A stretch of 64,000 nt of DNA from Favolaschia claudopus (Eukaryota; Basidiomycota; Agaricomycetes; Agaricales; Mycenaceae). Below are positions 25,209 to 38,654 of the stretch, piece by piece. The stretch spans positions 1 through 64,000 of the forward strand of contig JAWWNJ010000010.1 of assembly GCA_037176885.1 (NCBI GenBank). The letters are read 5' to 3'. Made by a program: the position numbers and the translations under genes. The notes beneath the pieces are model-generated. The model ran no database searches. It saw only the letters and a program-made list of their open reading frames with translations, and was not told the origin of the DNA. Position 1 is the stretch's first letter. Each line of letters opens with the position of its first letter.

Positions 25209-26398
25209 GCTCTGTGCTATCTGGCCTTATAATGGTTGGTCGCTGCTTGAATACGTCTGTTCCCTTCACTCCGATGACCTTGGTTTCCTTGACGTTCTAG
25301 CGGGCAGCTGTGAGCGGTTAGTTCGCCAATGTCTTGCTGGATTCCGTTGTTAACCCGTGCACTGCCTTGCTGCATTGTGTGCTCTTCGATTTCCTTTCCG
25401 AAGCTGCCGAAAAAATTTGGATTTTGGTGAATTCCGTCGGGGGAGTGGGGTCGCTAACCTTAACGTCCGTGCTGTTGAGTTGTCGCCAACCTTAACGCCT
25501 CTGCTCTGGTGTTGCCTTGCTCGATTCCGTATAGCTTCGATAGGCGTGTTTGGGTCTACGCAGTGTCTATACCTGTTGAAGTCGATATCCCTAAACCTTG
25601 CCAGGAGACCAGAGACCTGTAATGCGTGGTCTTGAAGGCCTATCAGTGAGACGTATTCAATTGATCCAGTGCACTTGTGTCTGAAGACAAATGACCGTAT
25701 ATATTCAACGTGTCCCAGTACTTGAGTACCTCGACCCGGTTCGGTTGAGCCAATGATAGTCCACCCTTCTAGCCCCATTCAAACGCTTCAATTCGAGCCT
25801 ACAACCAAGGCAATCGGTGGAGGATTGACTGCGCTACCAGAGTTTCGGTTTTTGCCTACGATTTCCGTTCGAGCCCATATAGCCTGTCAATGAGACCTGT
25901 CAGGCCATTTGCGGTGACACTACCATGGTTTGTAGACCATTTGGGACATATTTGGTTCCAACAATGTTTTTCCAAACTGTCATTATAGTCTCTGACCGGT
26001 GACTATAATAATGATTTTAGTTGGCATTTATTATAAGGGCTCGTCTGCCATTATAATGATTCGTTTCGGCATTTGGGTTGTCCGGGAGGGTTTCCTTTGA
26101 GTCGCATTTATTATAAGGCTTGGCTTTGGGCTATAAGAGTTGAGGTTGTTTCGTTCGTTTCTTATAGTCGGTTGCCAGTTGTTATAAGTATTGTGTGTTT
26201 GTTTCTACTCCGATAATTCTGGGAGAATTCGAGTTGCTCCCGATTCCAGCTGTTGCCCCCTATTCCCTCGATTCTGGAGGCGTTTTTTCGGTGTTGCCCC
26301 CTATTCCCTCCCACGCTGTCGTTGTTGCCCCGAATTCCCCTCGTTTGGGGACCCTTTGGCAAGGAATTGGGTGCCCAATTCCCCGTTACCGTAGCTAG
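25209..26398 (+). repeat. Chimeric module: X body with Y tail (1,190 bp)
   Basis: The body is X (with one T lost near 25,415), but from about 26,345 it follows the Y version (TTTGGGGACCCTTTGGCAAGG and spacer CCGTTACCGTAG). The exchange point lies in the iteron segment common to both tails. Confidence 0.88.
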
Positions 26399-27834
26399 TC
26401 TTTCTGCATTCCCCTCCACATTCCAGGCTATATCACCAAGGCTTTGCTCTATTCTAAGGCATTGACTCTGGCTGTTGGTACATGGGCTCAAAGGTGTTCA
26501 CTTGGCTGGTTGGACACAGTCTTATACCGTATTGACTCAATTGAAGACCATGAGGCTCTTGTTGTATTCGGTACCATTCTGGCCTTATGGTGATAATGGT
26601 TGACCTTCACTGAGTGTCTGTACTGTTTGAAGTGTTCTATTGAGGCTCTGTGCTATCTGGCCTTATAATGGTTGGTCGCTGCTTGAATACGTCTGTTCCC
26701 TTCACTCCGATGACCTTGGTTTCCTTGACGTTCTAGCGGGCAGCTGTGAGCGGTTAGTTCGCCAATGTCTTGCTGGATTCCGTTGTTAACCCGTGCACTG
26801 CCTTGCTGCATTGTGTGCTCTTCGATTTCCTTTCCGAAGCTGCCGAAAAAATTTTGGATTTTGGTGAATTCCGTCGGGGGAGTGGGGTCGCTAACCTTAA
26901 CGTCCGTGCTGTTGAGTTGTCGCCAACCTTAACGCCTCTGCTCTGGTGTTGCCTTGCTCGATTCCGTATAGCTTCGATAGGCGTGTTTGGGTCTACGCAG
27001 TGTCTATACCTGTTGAAGTCGATATCCCTAAACCTTGCCAGGAGACCAGAGACCTGTAATGCGTGGTCTTGAAGGCCTATCAGTGAGACGTATTCAATTG
27101 ATCCAGTGCACTTGTGTCTGAAGACAAATGACCGTATATATTCAACGTGTCCCAGTACTTGAGTACCTCGACCCGGTTCGGTTGAGCCAATGATAGTCCA
27201 CCCTTCTAGCCCCATTCAAACGCTTCAATTCGAGCCTACAACCAAGGCAATCGGTGGAGGATTGACTGCGCTACCAGAGTTTCGGTTTTTGCCTACGATT
27301 TCCGTTCGAGCCCATATAGCCTGTCAATGAGACCTGTCAGGCCATTTGCGGTGACACTACCATGGTTTGTAGACCATTTGGGACATATTTGGTTCCAACA
27401 ATGTTTTTCCAAACTGTCATTATAGTCTCTGACCGGTGACTATAATAATGATTTTAGTTGGCATTTATTATAAGGGCTCGTCTGCCATTATAATGATTCG
27501 TTTCGGCATTTGGGTTGTCCGGGAGGGTTTCCTTTGAGTCGCATTTATTATAAGGCTTGGCTTTGGGCTATAAGAGTTGAGGTTGTTTCGTTCGTTTCTT
27601 ATAGTCGGTTGCCAGTTGTTATAAGTATTGTGTGTTTGTTTCTACTCCGATAATTCTGGGAGAATTCGAGTTGCTCCCGATTCCAGCTGTTGCCCCCTAT
27701 TCCCTCGATTCTGGAGGCGTTTTTTCGGTGTTGCCCCCTATTCCCTCCCACGCTGTCGTTGTTGCCCCGAATTCCCCTCGTTTTGGGACCCTTTGCATGG
27801 AATTGGGTGCCCAATTCCCGGGTAAGATAGCTAG
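26399..27834 (+). repeat. Module X' (1,436 bp)
   Basis: Follows the chimera directly, as an X' normally follows a Y. Confidence 0.9.
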
Positions 27835-29023
27835 GCTCTGTGCTATCTGGCCTTATAATGGTTGGTCGCTGCTTGAATACGTCTGTTCCCTTCACTCCGA
27901 TGACCTTGGTTTCCTTGACGTTCTAGCGGGCAGCTGTGAGCGGTTAGTTCGCCAATGTCTTGCTGGATTCCGTTGTTAACCCGTGCACTGCCTTGCTGCA
28001 TTGTGTGCTCTTCGATTTCCTTTCCGAAGCTGCCGAAAAAATTTTGGATTTTGGTGAATTCCGTCGGGGGAGTGGGGTCGCTAACCTTAACGTCCGTGCT
28101 GTTGAGTTGTCGCCAACCTTAACGCCTCTGCTCTGGTGTTGCCTTGCTCGATTCCGTATAGCTTCGATAGGCGTGTTTGGGTCTACGCAGTGTCTATACC
28201 TGTTGAAGTCGATATCCCTAAACCTTGCCAGGAGACCAGAGACCTGTAATGCGTGGTCTTGAAGGCCTATCAGTGAGACGTATTCAATTGATCCAGTGCA
28301 CTTGTGTCTGAAGACAAATGACCGTATATATTCAACGTGTCCCAGTACTTGAGTACCTCGACCCGGTTCGGTTGAGCCAATGATAGTCCACCCTTCTAGC
28401 CCCATTCAAACGCTTCAATTCGAGCCTACAACCAAGGCAATCGGTGGAGGATTGACTGCGCTACCAGAGTTTCGGTTTTTGCCTACGATTTCCGTTCGAG
28501 CCCATATAGCCTGTCAATGAGACCTGTCAGGCCATTTGCGGTGACACTACCATGGTTTGTAGACCATTTGGGACATATTTGGTTCCAACAATGTTTTTCC
28601 AAACTGTCATTATAGTCTCTGACCGGTGACTATAATAATGATTTTAGTTGGCATTTATTATAAGGGCTCGTCTGCCATTATAATGATTCGTTTCGGCATT
28701 TGGGTTGTCCGGGAGGGTTTCCTTTGAGTCGCATTTATTATAAGGCTTGGCTTTGGGCTATAAGAGTTGAGGTTGTTTCGTTCGTTCTTATAGTCGGTTG
28801 CCAGTTGTTATAAGTATTGTGTGTTTGTTTCTACTCCGATAATTCTGGGAGAATTCGAGTTGCTCCCGATTCCAGCTGTTGCCCCCTATTCCCTCGATTC
28901 TGGAGGCGTTTTTTCGGTGTTGCCCCCTATTCCCTCCCACGCTGTCGTTGTTGCCCCGAATTCCCCTCGTTTTGGGACCCTTTGCATGGAATTGGGTGCC
29001 CAATTCCCGGGTAAGATAGCTAG
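27835..29023 (+). repeat. Module X (1,189 bp)
   Basis: One T lost in the TTCGTTCTTATAG segment near 28,785. Confidence 0.9.
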
Positions 29024-30482
29024 ATCAATAGGGATCCGGTGCCAAATTCCCTGTTACCGTAGCCAGAAAATATTCAAGTCTTTGCACTACTTGAGGCCTT
29101 TGACCGTGTTCGATTGTGCTGCCTATATACCACCCTTATAGGCCTATTCCATCGCTTCAAATCAAGCCTACAACCATGGTAATCGGTGCCCAACTGCCAA
29201 AGATATCGTGATTTCGGTTGGAATGATGAATGACCGATCTGCATATAGGTCGCTGTTGAGACCTATCTGTTGATGGTTGGAGACTCAAAAGGTGTGCCCG
29301 CTATGAGACATCTCTGTTCCTTATAGCTGCTCAGACGGATGTCTTTGCGGTGATACAAGTTGGCTTGGTGCGGGGTCGTTTTGTAGAAATCAAAACTGCA
29401 AGCCAAGCTCGTGCTACCGTGGACTATGGCCTAGTAGGTAGAGCACTCCGAATGTGTTCGACAGGGTCAGACTGGGTCGATTGGCTACTATAAGGCTCTG
29501 TGGTGTACCGTACTTGGTAATGTATTGTTGCCCGTCGTGTTGTACACTCGAGTACGTCCTTCTGTTCATTCAGTGCCCCGCGATTTCCTTTACGAAGGCG
29601 GGGAGGCTTGAGTGGCTAGTTCGCCAATGTCTTGCTGGATTCCGATGCTAACCCGTGCATTGCCCTGCTGGATTGCTTGGTCCGCGGTTTCCTTTCCGAA
29701 GCTGCCGAAAAAATTTTATATTCTGGTGAATTCCGTCGGGGGAGTGGGACCACTAACCTTAACGTCCTTGTTGTGGTGTTGTCGCAAACCTTAACGTACG
29801 TGCTTGGGGGTTGCCTTGTGTATTCCGTATGGCTTCGAACGCAGTGTTTGACCGAGTCGTAAATGTCAGGTGACCTGCGACTCGATCTCTGATAACACTA
29901 TCTTATAGTCCTGCTCAAACGCTTCAATTCGAGCCTATACCCAAGGCAATCGGTGCTCAATTGACTGTGCTGTTGCAGTTTCGCTTTTTGCCTTACGATT
30001 TCGGTTCAAGTCAATATAGCACGTCAACGAGACCTGTTCGGGCATTTGCGGTGACACTAGGCTGATTCCCAGGCTATTTGGCACTCTTTTGGTTTCCACC
30101 ATTTTTTTCCCGATGCCTTGAGTCGGCCATTCAATCGCATTTCTTATAAGCCTTGGCTCTGGCTTATAATTTTTTTGGGCAGTGAGTCGCAATTCTTATA
30201 AGGCCTGGCTGGTGACTATAAGATTCTGTTGTCCTTTTTGATTTCTTATAGGGTGCTGTGTTCGACTATATTTATTGTGCATTTGTTTCTATCCCGAAAA
30301 TTCTGGGAGAATTCGAGTTGCCCCCGATTCCAGCTGTTGCCCCCTATTCCCTAGATTCTGGAGGCGTTTTTCAGGTGTTGCCCCCTATTCCCTCCCACGC
30401 TGTCGTTGTTGCCCCGAATTCCCCTCGTTTGGGGACCCTTTGGCAAGGAATTGGGTGCCCAATTCCCCGTTACCGTAGCTAG
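29024..30482 (+). repeat. Module Y (1,459 bp)
   Basis: One extra T in the CCATTTTTTTCCC run near 30,105. Confidence 0.9.
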
Positions 30483-31919
30483 TCTTTCTGCATTCCCCTC
30501 CACATTCCAGGCTATATCACCAAGGCTTTGCTCTATTCTAAGGCATTGACTCTGGCTGTTGGTACATGGGCTCAAAGGTGTTCACTTGGCTGGTTGGACA
30601 CAGTCTTATACCGTATTGACTCAATTGAAGACCATGAGGCTCTTGTTGTATTCGGTACCATTCTGGCCTTATGGTGATAATGGTTGACCTTCACTGAGTG
30701 TCTGTACTGTTTGAAGTGTTCTATTGAGGCTCTGTGCTATCTGGCCTTATAATGGTTGGTCGCTGCTTGAATACGTCTGTTCCCTTCACTCCGATGACCT
30801 TGGTTTCCTTGACGTTCTAGCGGGCAGCTGTGAGCGGTTAGTTCGCCAATGTCTTGCTGGATTCCGTTGTTAACCCGTGCACTGCCTTGCTGCATTGTGT
30901 GCTCTTCGATTTCCTTTCCGAAGCTGCCGAAAAAATTTTGGATTTTGGTGAATTCCGTCGGGGGAGTGGGGTCGCTAACCTTAACGTCCGTGCTGTTGAG
31001 TTGTCGCCAACCTTAACGCCTCTGCTCTGGTGTTGCCTTGCTCGATTCCGTATAGCTTCGATAGGCGTGTTTGGGTCTACGCAGTGTCTATACCTGTTGA
31101 AGTCGATATCCCTAAACCTTGCCAGGAGACCAGAGACCTGTAATGCGTGGTCTTGAAGGCCTATCAGTGAGACGTATTCAATTGATCCAGTGCACTTGTG
31201 TCTGAAGACAAATGACCGTATATATTCAACGTGTCCCAGTACTTGAGTACCTCGACCCGGTTCGGTTGAGCCAATGATAGTCCACCCTTTTAGCCCCATT
31301 CAAACGCTTCAATTCGAGCCTACAACCAAGGCAATCGGTGGAGGATTGACTGCGCTACCAGAGTTTCGGTTTTTGCCTACGATTTCCGTTCGAGCCCATA
31401 TAGCCTGTCAATGAGACCTGTCAGGCCATTTGCGGTGACACTACCATGGTTTGTAGACCATTTGGGACATATTTGGTTCCAACAATGTTTTTCCAAACTG
31501 TCATTATAGTCTCTGACCGGTGACTATAATAATGATTTTAGTTGGCATTTATTATAAGGGCTCGTCTGCCATTATAATGATTCGTTTCGGCATTTGGGTT
31601 GTCCGGGAGGGTTTCCTTTGAGTCGCATTTATTATAAGGCTTGGCTTTGGGCTATAAGAGTTGAGGTTGTTTCGTTCGTTTCTTATAGTCGGTTGCCAGT
31701 TGTTATAAGTATTGTGTGTTTGTTTCTACTCCGATAATTCTGGGAGAATTCGAGTTGCTCCCGATTCCAGCTGTTGCCCCCTATTCCCTCGATTCTGGAG
31801 GCGTTTTTTTCGGTGTTGCCCCCTATTCCCTCCCACGCTGTCGTTGTTGCCCCGAATTCCCCTCGTTTTGGGACCCTTTGCATGGAATTGGGTGCCCAAT
31901 TCCCGGGTAAGATAGCTAG
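30483..31919 (+). repeat. Module X' (1,437 bp)
   Basis: Extra T in the GGCGTTTTTTTCGG run of the tail. Confidence 0.9.
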
Positions 31920-33109
31920 GCTCTGTGCTATCTGGCCTTATAATGGTTGGTCGCTGCTTGAATACGTCTGTTCCCTTCACTCCGATGACCTTGGTTTCCT
32001 TGACGTTCTAGCGGGCAGCTGTGAGCGGTTAGTTCGCCAATGTCTTGCTGGATTCCGTTGTTAACCCGTGCACTGCCTTGCTGCATTGTGTGCTCTTCGA
32101 TTTCCTTTCCGAAGCTGCCGAAAAAATTTTGGATTTTGGTGAATTCCGTCGGGGGAGTGGGGTCGCTAACCTTAACGTCCGTGCTGTTGAGTTGTCGCCA
32201 ACCTTAACGCCTCTGCTCTGGTGTTGCCTTGCTCGATTCCGTATAGCTTCGATAGGCGTGTTTGGGTCTACGCAGTGTCTATACCTGTTGAAGTCGATAT
32301 CCCTAAACCTTGCCAGGAGACCAGAGACCTGTAATGCGTGGTCTTGAAGGCCTATCAGTGAGACGTATTCAATTGATCCAGTGCACTTGTGTCTGAAGAC
32401 AAATGACCGTATATATTCAACGTGTCCCAGTACTTGAGTACCTCGACCCGGTTCGGTTGAGCCAATGATAGTCCACCCTTCTAGCCCCATTCAAACGCTT
32501 CAATTCGAGCCTACAACCAAGGCAATCGGTGGAGGATTGACTGCGCTACCAGAGTTTCGGTTTTTGCCTACGATTTCCGTTCGAGCCCATATAGCCTGTC
32601 AATGAGACCTGTCAGGCCATTTGCGGTGACACTACCATGGTTTGTAGACCATTTGGGACATATTTGGTTCCAACAATGTTTTTCCAAACTGTCATTATAG
32701 TCTCTGACCGGTGACTATAATAATGATTTTAGTTGGCATTTATTATAAGGGCTCGTCTGCCATTATAATGATTCGTTTCGGCATTTGGGTTGTCCGGGAG
32801 GGTTTCCTTTGAGTCGCATTTATTATAAGGCTTGGCTTTGGGCTATAAGAGTTGAGGTTGTTTCGTTCGTTTCTTATAGTCGGTTGCCAGTTGTTATAAG
32901 TATTGTGTGTTTGTTTCTACTCCGATAATTCTGGGAGAATTCGAGTTGCTCCCGATTCCAGCTGTTGCCCCCTATTCCCTCGATTCTGGAGGCGTTTTTT
33001 TCGGTGTTGCCCCTATTCCCTCCCACGCTGTCGTTGTTGCCCCGAATTCCCCTCGTTTTGGGACCCTTTGCATGGAATTGGGTGCCCAATTCCCGGGTAA
33101 GATAGCTAG
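31920..33109 (+). repeat. Module X (1,190 bp)
   Basis: Two compensating indels in the tail: one extra T in the T run and one C lost in an iteron (GCCCCTATTCC). Confidence 0.9.
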
Positions 33110-34299
33110 GCTCTGTGCTATCTGGCCTTATAATGGTTGGTCGCTGCTTGAATACGTCTGTTCCCTTCACTCCGATGACCTTGGTTTCCTTGACGTTCTA
33201 GCGGGCAGCTGTGAGCGGTTAGTTCGCCAATGTCTTGCTGGATTCCGTTGTTAACCCGTGCACTGCCTTGCTGCATTGTGTGCTCTTCGATTTCCTTTCC
33301 GAAGCTGCCGAAAAAATTTTGGATTTTGGTGAATTCCGTCGGGGGAGTGGGGTCGCTAACCTTAACGTCCGTGCTGTTGAGTTGTCGCCAACCTTAACGC
33401 CTCTGCTCTGGTGTTGCCTTGCTCGATTCCGTATAGCTTCGATAGGCGTGTTTGGGTCTACGCAGTGTCTATACCTGTTGAAGTCGATATCCCTAAACCT
33501 TGCCAGGAGACCAGAGACCTGTAATGCGTGGTCTTGAAGGCCTATCAGTGAGACGTATTCAATTGATCCAGTGCACTTGTGTCTGAAGACAAATGACCGT
33601 ATATATTCAACGTGTCCCAGTACTTGAGTACCTCGACCCGGTTCGGTTGAGCCAATGATAGTCCACCCTTCTAGCCCCATTCAAACGCTTCAATTCGAGC
33701 CTACAACCAAGGCAATCGGTGGAGGATTGACTGCGCTACCAGAGTTTCGGTTTTTGCCTACGATTTCCGTTCGAGCCCATATAGCCTGTCAATGAGACCT
33801 GTCAGGCCATTTGCGGTGACACTACCATGGTTTGTAGACCATTTGGTACATATTTGGTTCCAACAATGTTTTTCCAAACTGTCATTATAGTCTCTGACCG
33901 GTGACTATAATAATGATTTTAGTTGGCATTTATTATAAGGGCTCGTCTGCCATTATAATGATTCGTTTCGGCATTTGGGTTGTCCGGGAGGGTTTCCTTT
34001 GAGTCGCATTTATTATAAGGCTTGGCTTTGGGCTATAAGAGTTGAGGTTGTTTCGTTCGTTTCTTATAGTCGGTTGCCAGTTGTTATAAGTATTGTGTGT
34101 TTGTTTCTACTCCGATAATTCTGGGAGAATTCGAGTTGCTCCCGATTCCAGCTGTTGCCCCCTATTCCCTCGATTCTGGAGGCGTTTTTTCGGTGTTGCC
34201 CCCTATTCCCTCCCACGCTGTCGTTGTTGCCCCGAATTCCCCTCGTTTTGGGACCCTTTGCATGGAATTGGGTGCCCAATTCCCGGGTAAGATAGCTAG
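33110..34299 (+). repeat. Module X (1,190 bp)
   Basis: Contains a GGGACAT to GGTACAT change that also occurs at 19,480 and 36,740. Confidence 0.9.
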
Positions 34300-35757
34300 A
34301 TCAATAGGGATCCGGTGCCAAATTCCCTGTTACCGTAGCCAGAAAATATTCAAGTCTTTGCACTACTTGAGGCCTTTGACCGTGTTCAATTGTGCTGCCT
34401 ATATACCACCCTTATAGGCCTATTCCATCGCTTCAAATCAAGCCTACAACCATGGTAATCGGTGCCCAACTGCCAAAGATATCGTGATTTCGGTTGGAAT
34501 GATGAATGACCGATCTGCATATAGGTCGCTGTTGAGACCTATCTGTTGATGGTTGGAGACTCAAAAGGTGTGCCCGCTATGAGACATCTCTGTTCCTTAT
34601 AGCTGCTCAGACGGATGTCTTTGCGGTGATACAAGTTGGCTTGGTGCGGGGTCGTTTTGTAGAAATCAAAACTGCAAGCCAAGCTCGTGCTACCGTGGAC
34701 TATGGCCTAGTAGGTAGAGCACTCCGAATGTGTTCGACAGGGTCAGACTGGGTCGATTGGCTACTATAAGGCTCTGTGGTGTACCGTACTTGGTAATGTA
34801 TTGTTGCCCGTCGTGTTGTACACTCGAGTACGTCCTTCTGTTCATTCAGTGCCCCGCGATTTCCTTTACGAAGGCGGGGAGGCTTGAGTGGCTAGTTCGC
34901 CAATGTCTTGCTGGATTCCGATGCTAACCCGTGCATTGCCCTGCTGGATTGCTTGGTCCGCGGTTTCCTTTCCGAAGCTGCCGAAAAAATTTTATATTCT
35001 GGTGAATTCCGTCGGGGGAGTGGGACCACTAACCTTAACGTCCTTGTTGTGGTGTTGTCGCAAACCTTAACGTACGTGCTTGGGGGTTGCCTTGTGTATT
35101 CCGTATGGCTTCGAACGCAGTGTTTGACCGAGTCGTAAATGTCAGGTGACCTGCGACTCGATCTCTGATAACACTATCTTATAGTCCTGCTCAAACGCTT
35201 CAATTCGAGCCTATACCCAAGGCAATCGGTGCTCAATTGACTGTGCTGTTGCAGTTTCGCTTTTTGCCTTACGATTTCGGTTCAAGTCAATATAGCACGT
35301 CAACGAGACCTGTTCGGGCATTTGCGGTGACACTAGGCTGATTCCCAGGCTATTTGGCACTCTTTTGGTTTCCACCATTTTTTCCCGATGCCTTGAGTCG
35401 GCCATTCAATCGCATTTCTTATAAGCCTTGGCTCTGGCTTATAATTTTTTTGGGCAGTGAGTCGCAATTCTTATAAGGCCTGGCTGGTGACTATAAGATT
35501 CTGTTGTCCTTTTTGATTTCTTATAGGGTGCTGTGTTCGACTATATTTATTGTGCATTTGTTTCTATCCCGAAAATTCTGGGAGAATTCGAGTTGCCCCC
35601 GATTCCAGCTGTTGCCCCCTATTCCCTAGATTCTGGAGGCGTTTTTCAGGTGTTGCCCCCTATTCCCTCCCACGCTGTCGTTGTTGCCCCGAATTCCCCT
35701 CGTTTGGGGACCCTTTGGCAAGGAATTGGGTGCCCAATTCCCCGTTACCGTAGCTAG
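34300..35757 (+). repeat. Module Y (1,458 bp)
   Basis: Has one substitution (GTTCAATTGTG near 34,385). Confidence 0.9.
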
Positions 35758-37194
35758 TCTTTCTGCATTCCCCTCCACATTCCAGGCTATATCACCAAGG
35801 CTTTGCTCTATTCTAAGGCATTGACTCTGGCTGTTGGTACATGGGCTCAAAGGTGTTCACTTGGCTGGTTGGACACAGTCTTATACCGTATTGACTCAAT
35901 TGAAGACCATGAGGCTCTTGTTGTATTCGGTACCATTCTGGCCTTATGGTGATAATGGTTGACCTTCACTGAGTGTCTGTACTGTTTGAAGTGTTCTATT
36001 GAGGCTCTGTGCTATCTGGCCTTATAATGGTTGGTCGCTGCTTGAATACGTCTGTTCCCTTCACTCCGATGACCTTGGTTTCCTTGACGTTCTAGCGGGC
36101 AGCTGTGAGCGGTTAGTTCGCCAATGTCTTGCTGGATTCCGTTGTTAACCCGTGCACTGCCTTGCTGCATTGTGTGCTCTTCGATTTCCTTTCCGAAGCT
36201 GCCGAAAAAATTTTGGATTTTGGTGAATTCCGTCGGGGGAGTGGGGTCGCTAACCTTAACGTCCGTGCTGTTGAGTTGTCGCCAACCTTAACGCCTCTGC
36301 TCTGGTGTTGCCTTGCTCGATTCCGTATAGCTTCGATAGGCGTGTTTGGGTCTACGCAGTGTCTATACCTGTTGAAGTCGATATCCCTAAACCTTGCCAG
36401 GAGACCAGAGACCTGTAATGCGTGGTCTTGAAGGCCTATCAGTGAGACGTATTCAATTGATCCAGTGCACTTGTGTCTGAAGACAAATGACCGTATATAT
36501 TCAACGTGTCCCAGTACTTGAGTACCTCGACCCGGTTCGGTTGAGCCAATGATAGTCCACCCTTCTAGCCCCATTCAAAACGCTTCAATTCGAGCCTACA
36601 ACCAAGGCAATCGGTGGAGGATTGACTGCGCTACCAGAGTTTCGGTTTTTGCCTACGATTTCCGTTCGAGCCCATATAGCCTGTCAATGAGACCTGTCAG
36701 GCCATTTGCGGTGACACTACCATGGTTTGTAGACCATTTGGTACATATTTGGTTCCAACAATGTTTTTCCAAACTGTCATTATAGTCTCTGACCGGTGAC
36801 TATAATAATGATTTTAGTTGGCATTTATTATAAGGGCTCGTCTGCCATTATAATGATTCGTTTCGGCATTTGGGTTGTCCGGGAGGGTTTCCTTTGAGTC
36901 GCATTTATTATAAGCTTGGCTTTGGGCTATAAGAGTTGAGGTTGTTTCGTTCGTTTCTTATAGTCGGTTGCCAGTTGTTATAAGTATTGTGTGTTTGTTT
37001 CTACTCCGATAATTCTGGGAGAATTCGAGTTGCTCCCGATTCCAGCTGTTGCCCCCTATTCCCTCGATTCTGGAGGCGTTTTTTTCGGTGTTGCCCCCTA
37101 TTCCCTCCCACGCTGTCGTTGTTGCCCCGAATTCCCCTCGTTTTGGGACCCTTTGCATGGAATTGGGTGCCCAATTCCCGGGTAAGATAGCTAG
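35758..37194 (+). repeat. Module X' (1,437 bp) joined directly to Y
   Basis: The only unit with no X between X' and Y. Single-base indels at about 36,580 (extra A), 36,914 (lost G) and 37,085 (extra T). Confidence 0.9.
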
Positions 37195-38654
37195 ATCAAT
37201 AGGGATCCGGTGCCAAATTCCCTGTTACCGTAGCCAGAAAATATTCAAGTCTTTGCACTACTTGAGGCCTTTGACCGTGTTCGATTGTGCTGCCTATATA
37301 CCACCCTTATAGGCCTATTCCATCGCTTCAAATCAAGCCTACAACCATGGTAATCGGTGCCCAACTGCCAAAGATATCGTGATTTCGGTTGGAATGATGA
37401 ATGACCGATCTGCATATAGGTCGCTGTTGAGACCTATCTGTTGATGGTTGGAGACTCAAAAGGTGTGCCCGCTATGAGACATCTCTGTTCCTTATAGCTG
37501 CTCAGACGGATGTCTTTGCGGTGATACAAGTTGGCTTGGTGCGGGGTCGTTTTGTAGAAATCAAAACTGCAAGCCAAGCTCGTGCTACCGTGGACTATGG
37601 CCTAGTAGGTAGAGCACTCCGAATGTGTTCGACAGGGTCAGACTGGGTCGATTGGCTACTATAAGGCTCTGTGGTGTACCGTACTTGGTAATGTATTGTT
37701 GCCCGTCGTGTTGTACACTCGAGTACGTCCTTCTGTTCATTCAGTGCCCCGCGATTTCCTTTACGAAGGCGGGGAGGCTTGAGTGGCTAGTTCGCCAATG
37801 TCTTGCTGGATTCCGATGCTAACCCGTGCATTGCCCTGCTGGATTGCTTGGTCCGCGGTTTTCCTTTCCGAAGCTGCCGAAAAAATTTTATATTCTGGTG
37901 AATTCCGTCGGGGGAGTGGGACCACTAACCTTAACGTCCTTGTTGTGGTGTTGTCGCAAACCTTAACGTACGTGCTTGGGGGTTGCCTTGTGTATTCCGT
38001 ATGGCTTCGAACGCAGTGTTTGACCGAGTCGTAAATGTCAGGTGACCTGCGACTCGATCTCTGATAACACTATCTTATAGTCCTGCTCAAACGCTTCAAT
38101 TCGAGCCTATACCCAAGGCAATCGGTGCTCAATTGACTGTGCTGTTGCAGTTTCGCTTTTTGCCTTACGATTTCGGTTCAAGTCATTATAGCACGTCAAC
38201 GAGACCTGTTCGGGCATTTGCGGTGACACTAGGCTGATTCCCAGGCTATTTGGCACTCTTTTGGTTTCCACCATTTTTTCCCGATGCCTTGAGTCGGCCA
38301 TTCAATCGCATTTCTTATAAGCCTTGGCTCTGGCTTATAATTTTTTTGGGCAGTGAGTCGCAATTCTTATAAGGCCTGGCTGGTGACTATAAGATTCTGT
38401 TGTCCTTTTTGATTTCTTATAGGGTGCTGTGTTCGACTATATTTATTGTGCATTTGTTTCTATCCCGAAAATTCTGGGAGAATTCGAGTTGCCCCCGATT
38501 CCAGCTGTTGCCCCCTATTCCCTAGATTCTGGAGGCGTTTTTCAGGTGTTGCCCCCTATTCCCTCCCACGCTGTCGTTGTTGCCCCCGAATTCCCCTCGT
38601 TTGGGGACCCTTTGGCAAGGAATTGGGTGCCCAATTCCCCGTTACCGTAGCTAG
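37195..38654 (+). repeat. Module Y (1,460 bp)
   Basis: Two extra bases in homopolymers (GTTTTCC near 37,861 and GCCCCCG near 38,585). Confidence 0.9.
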
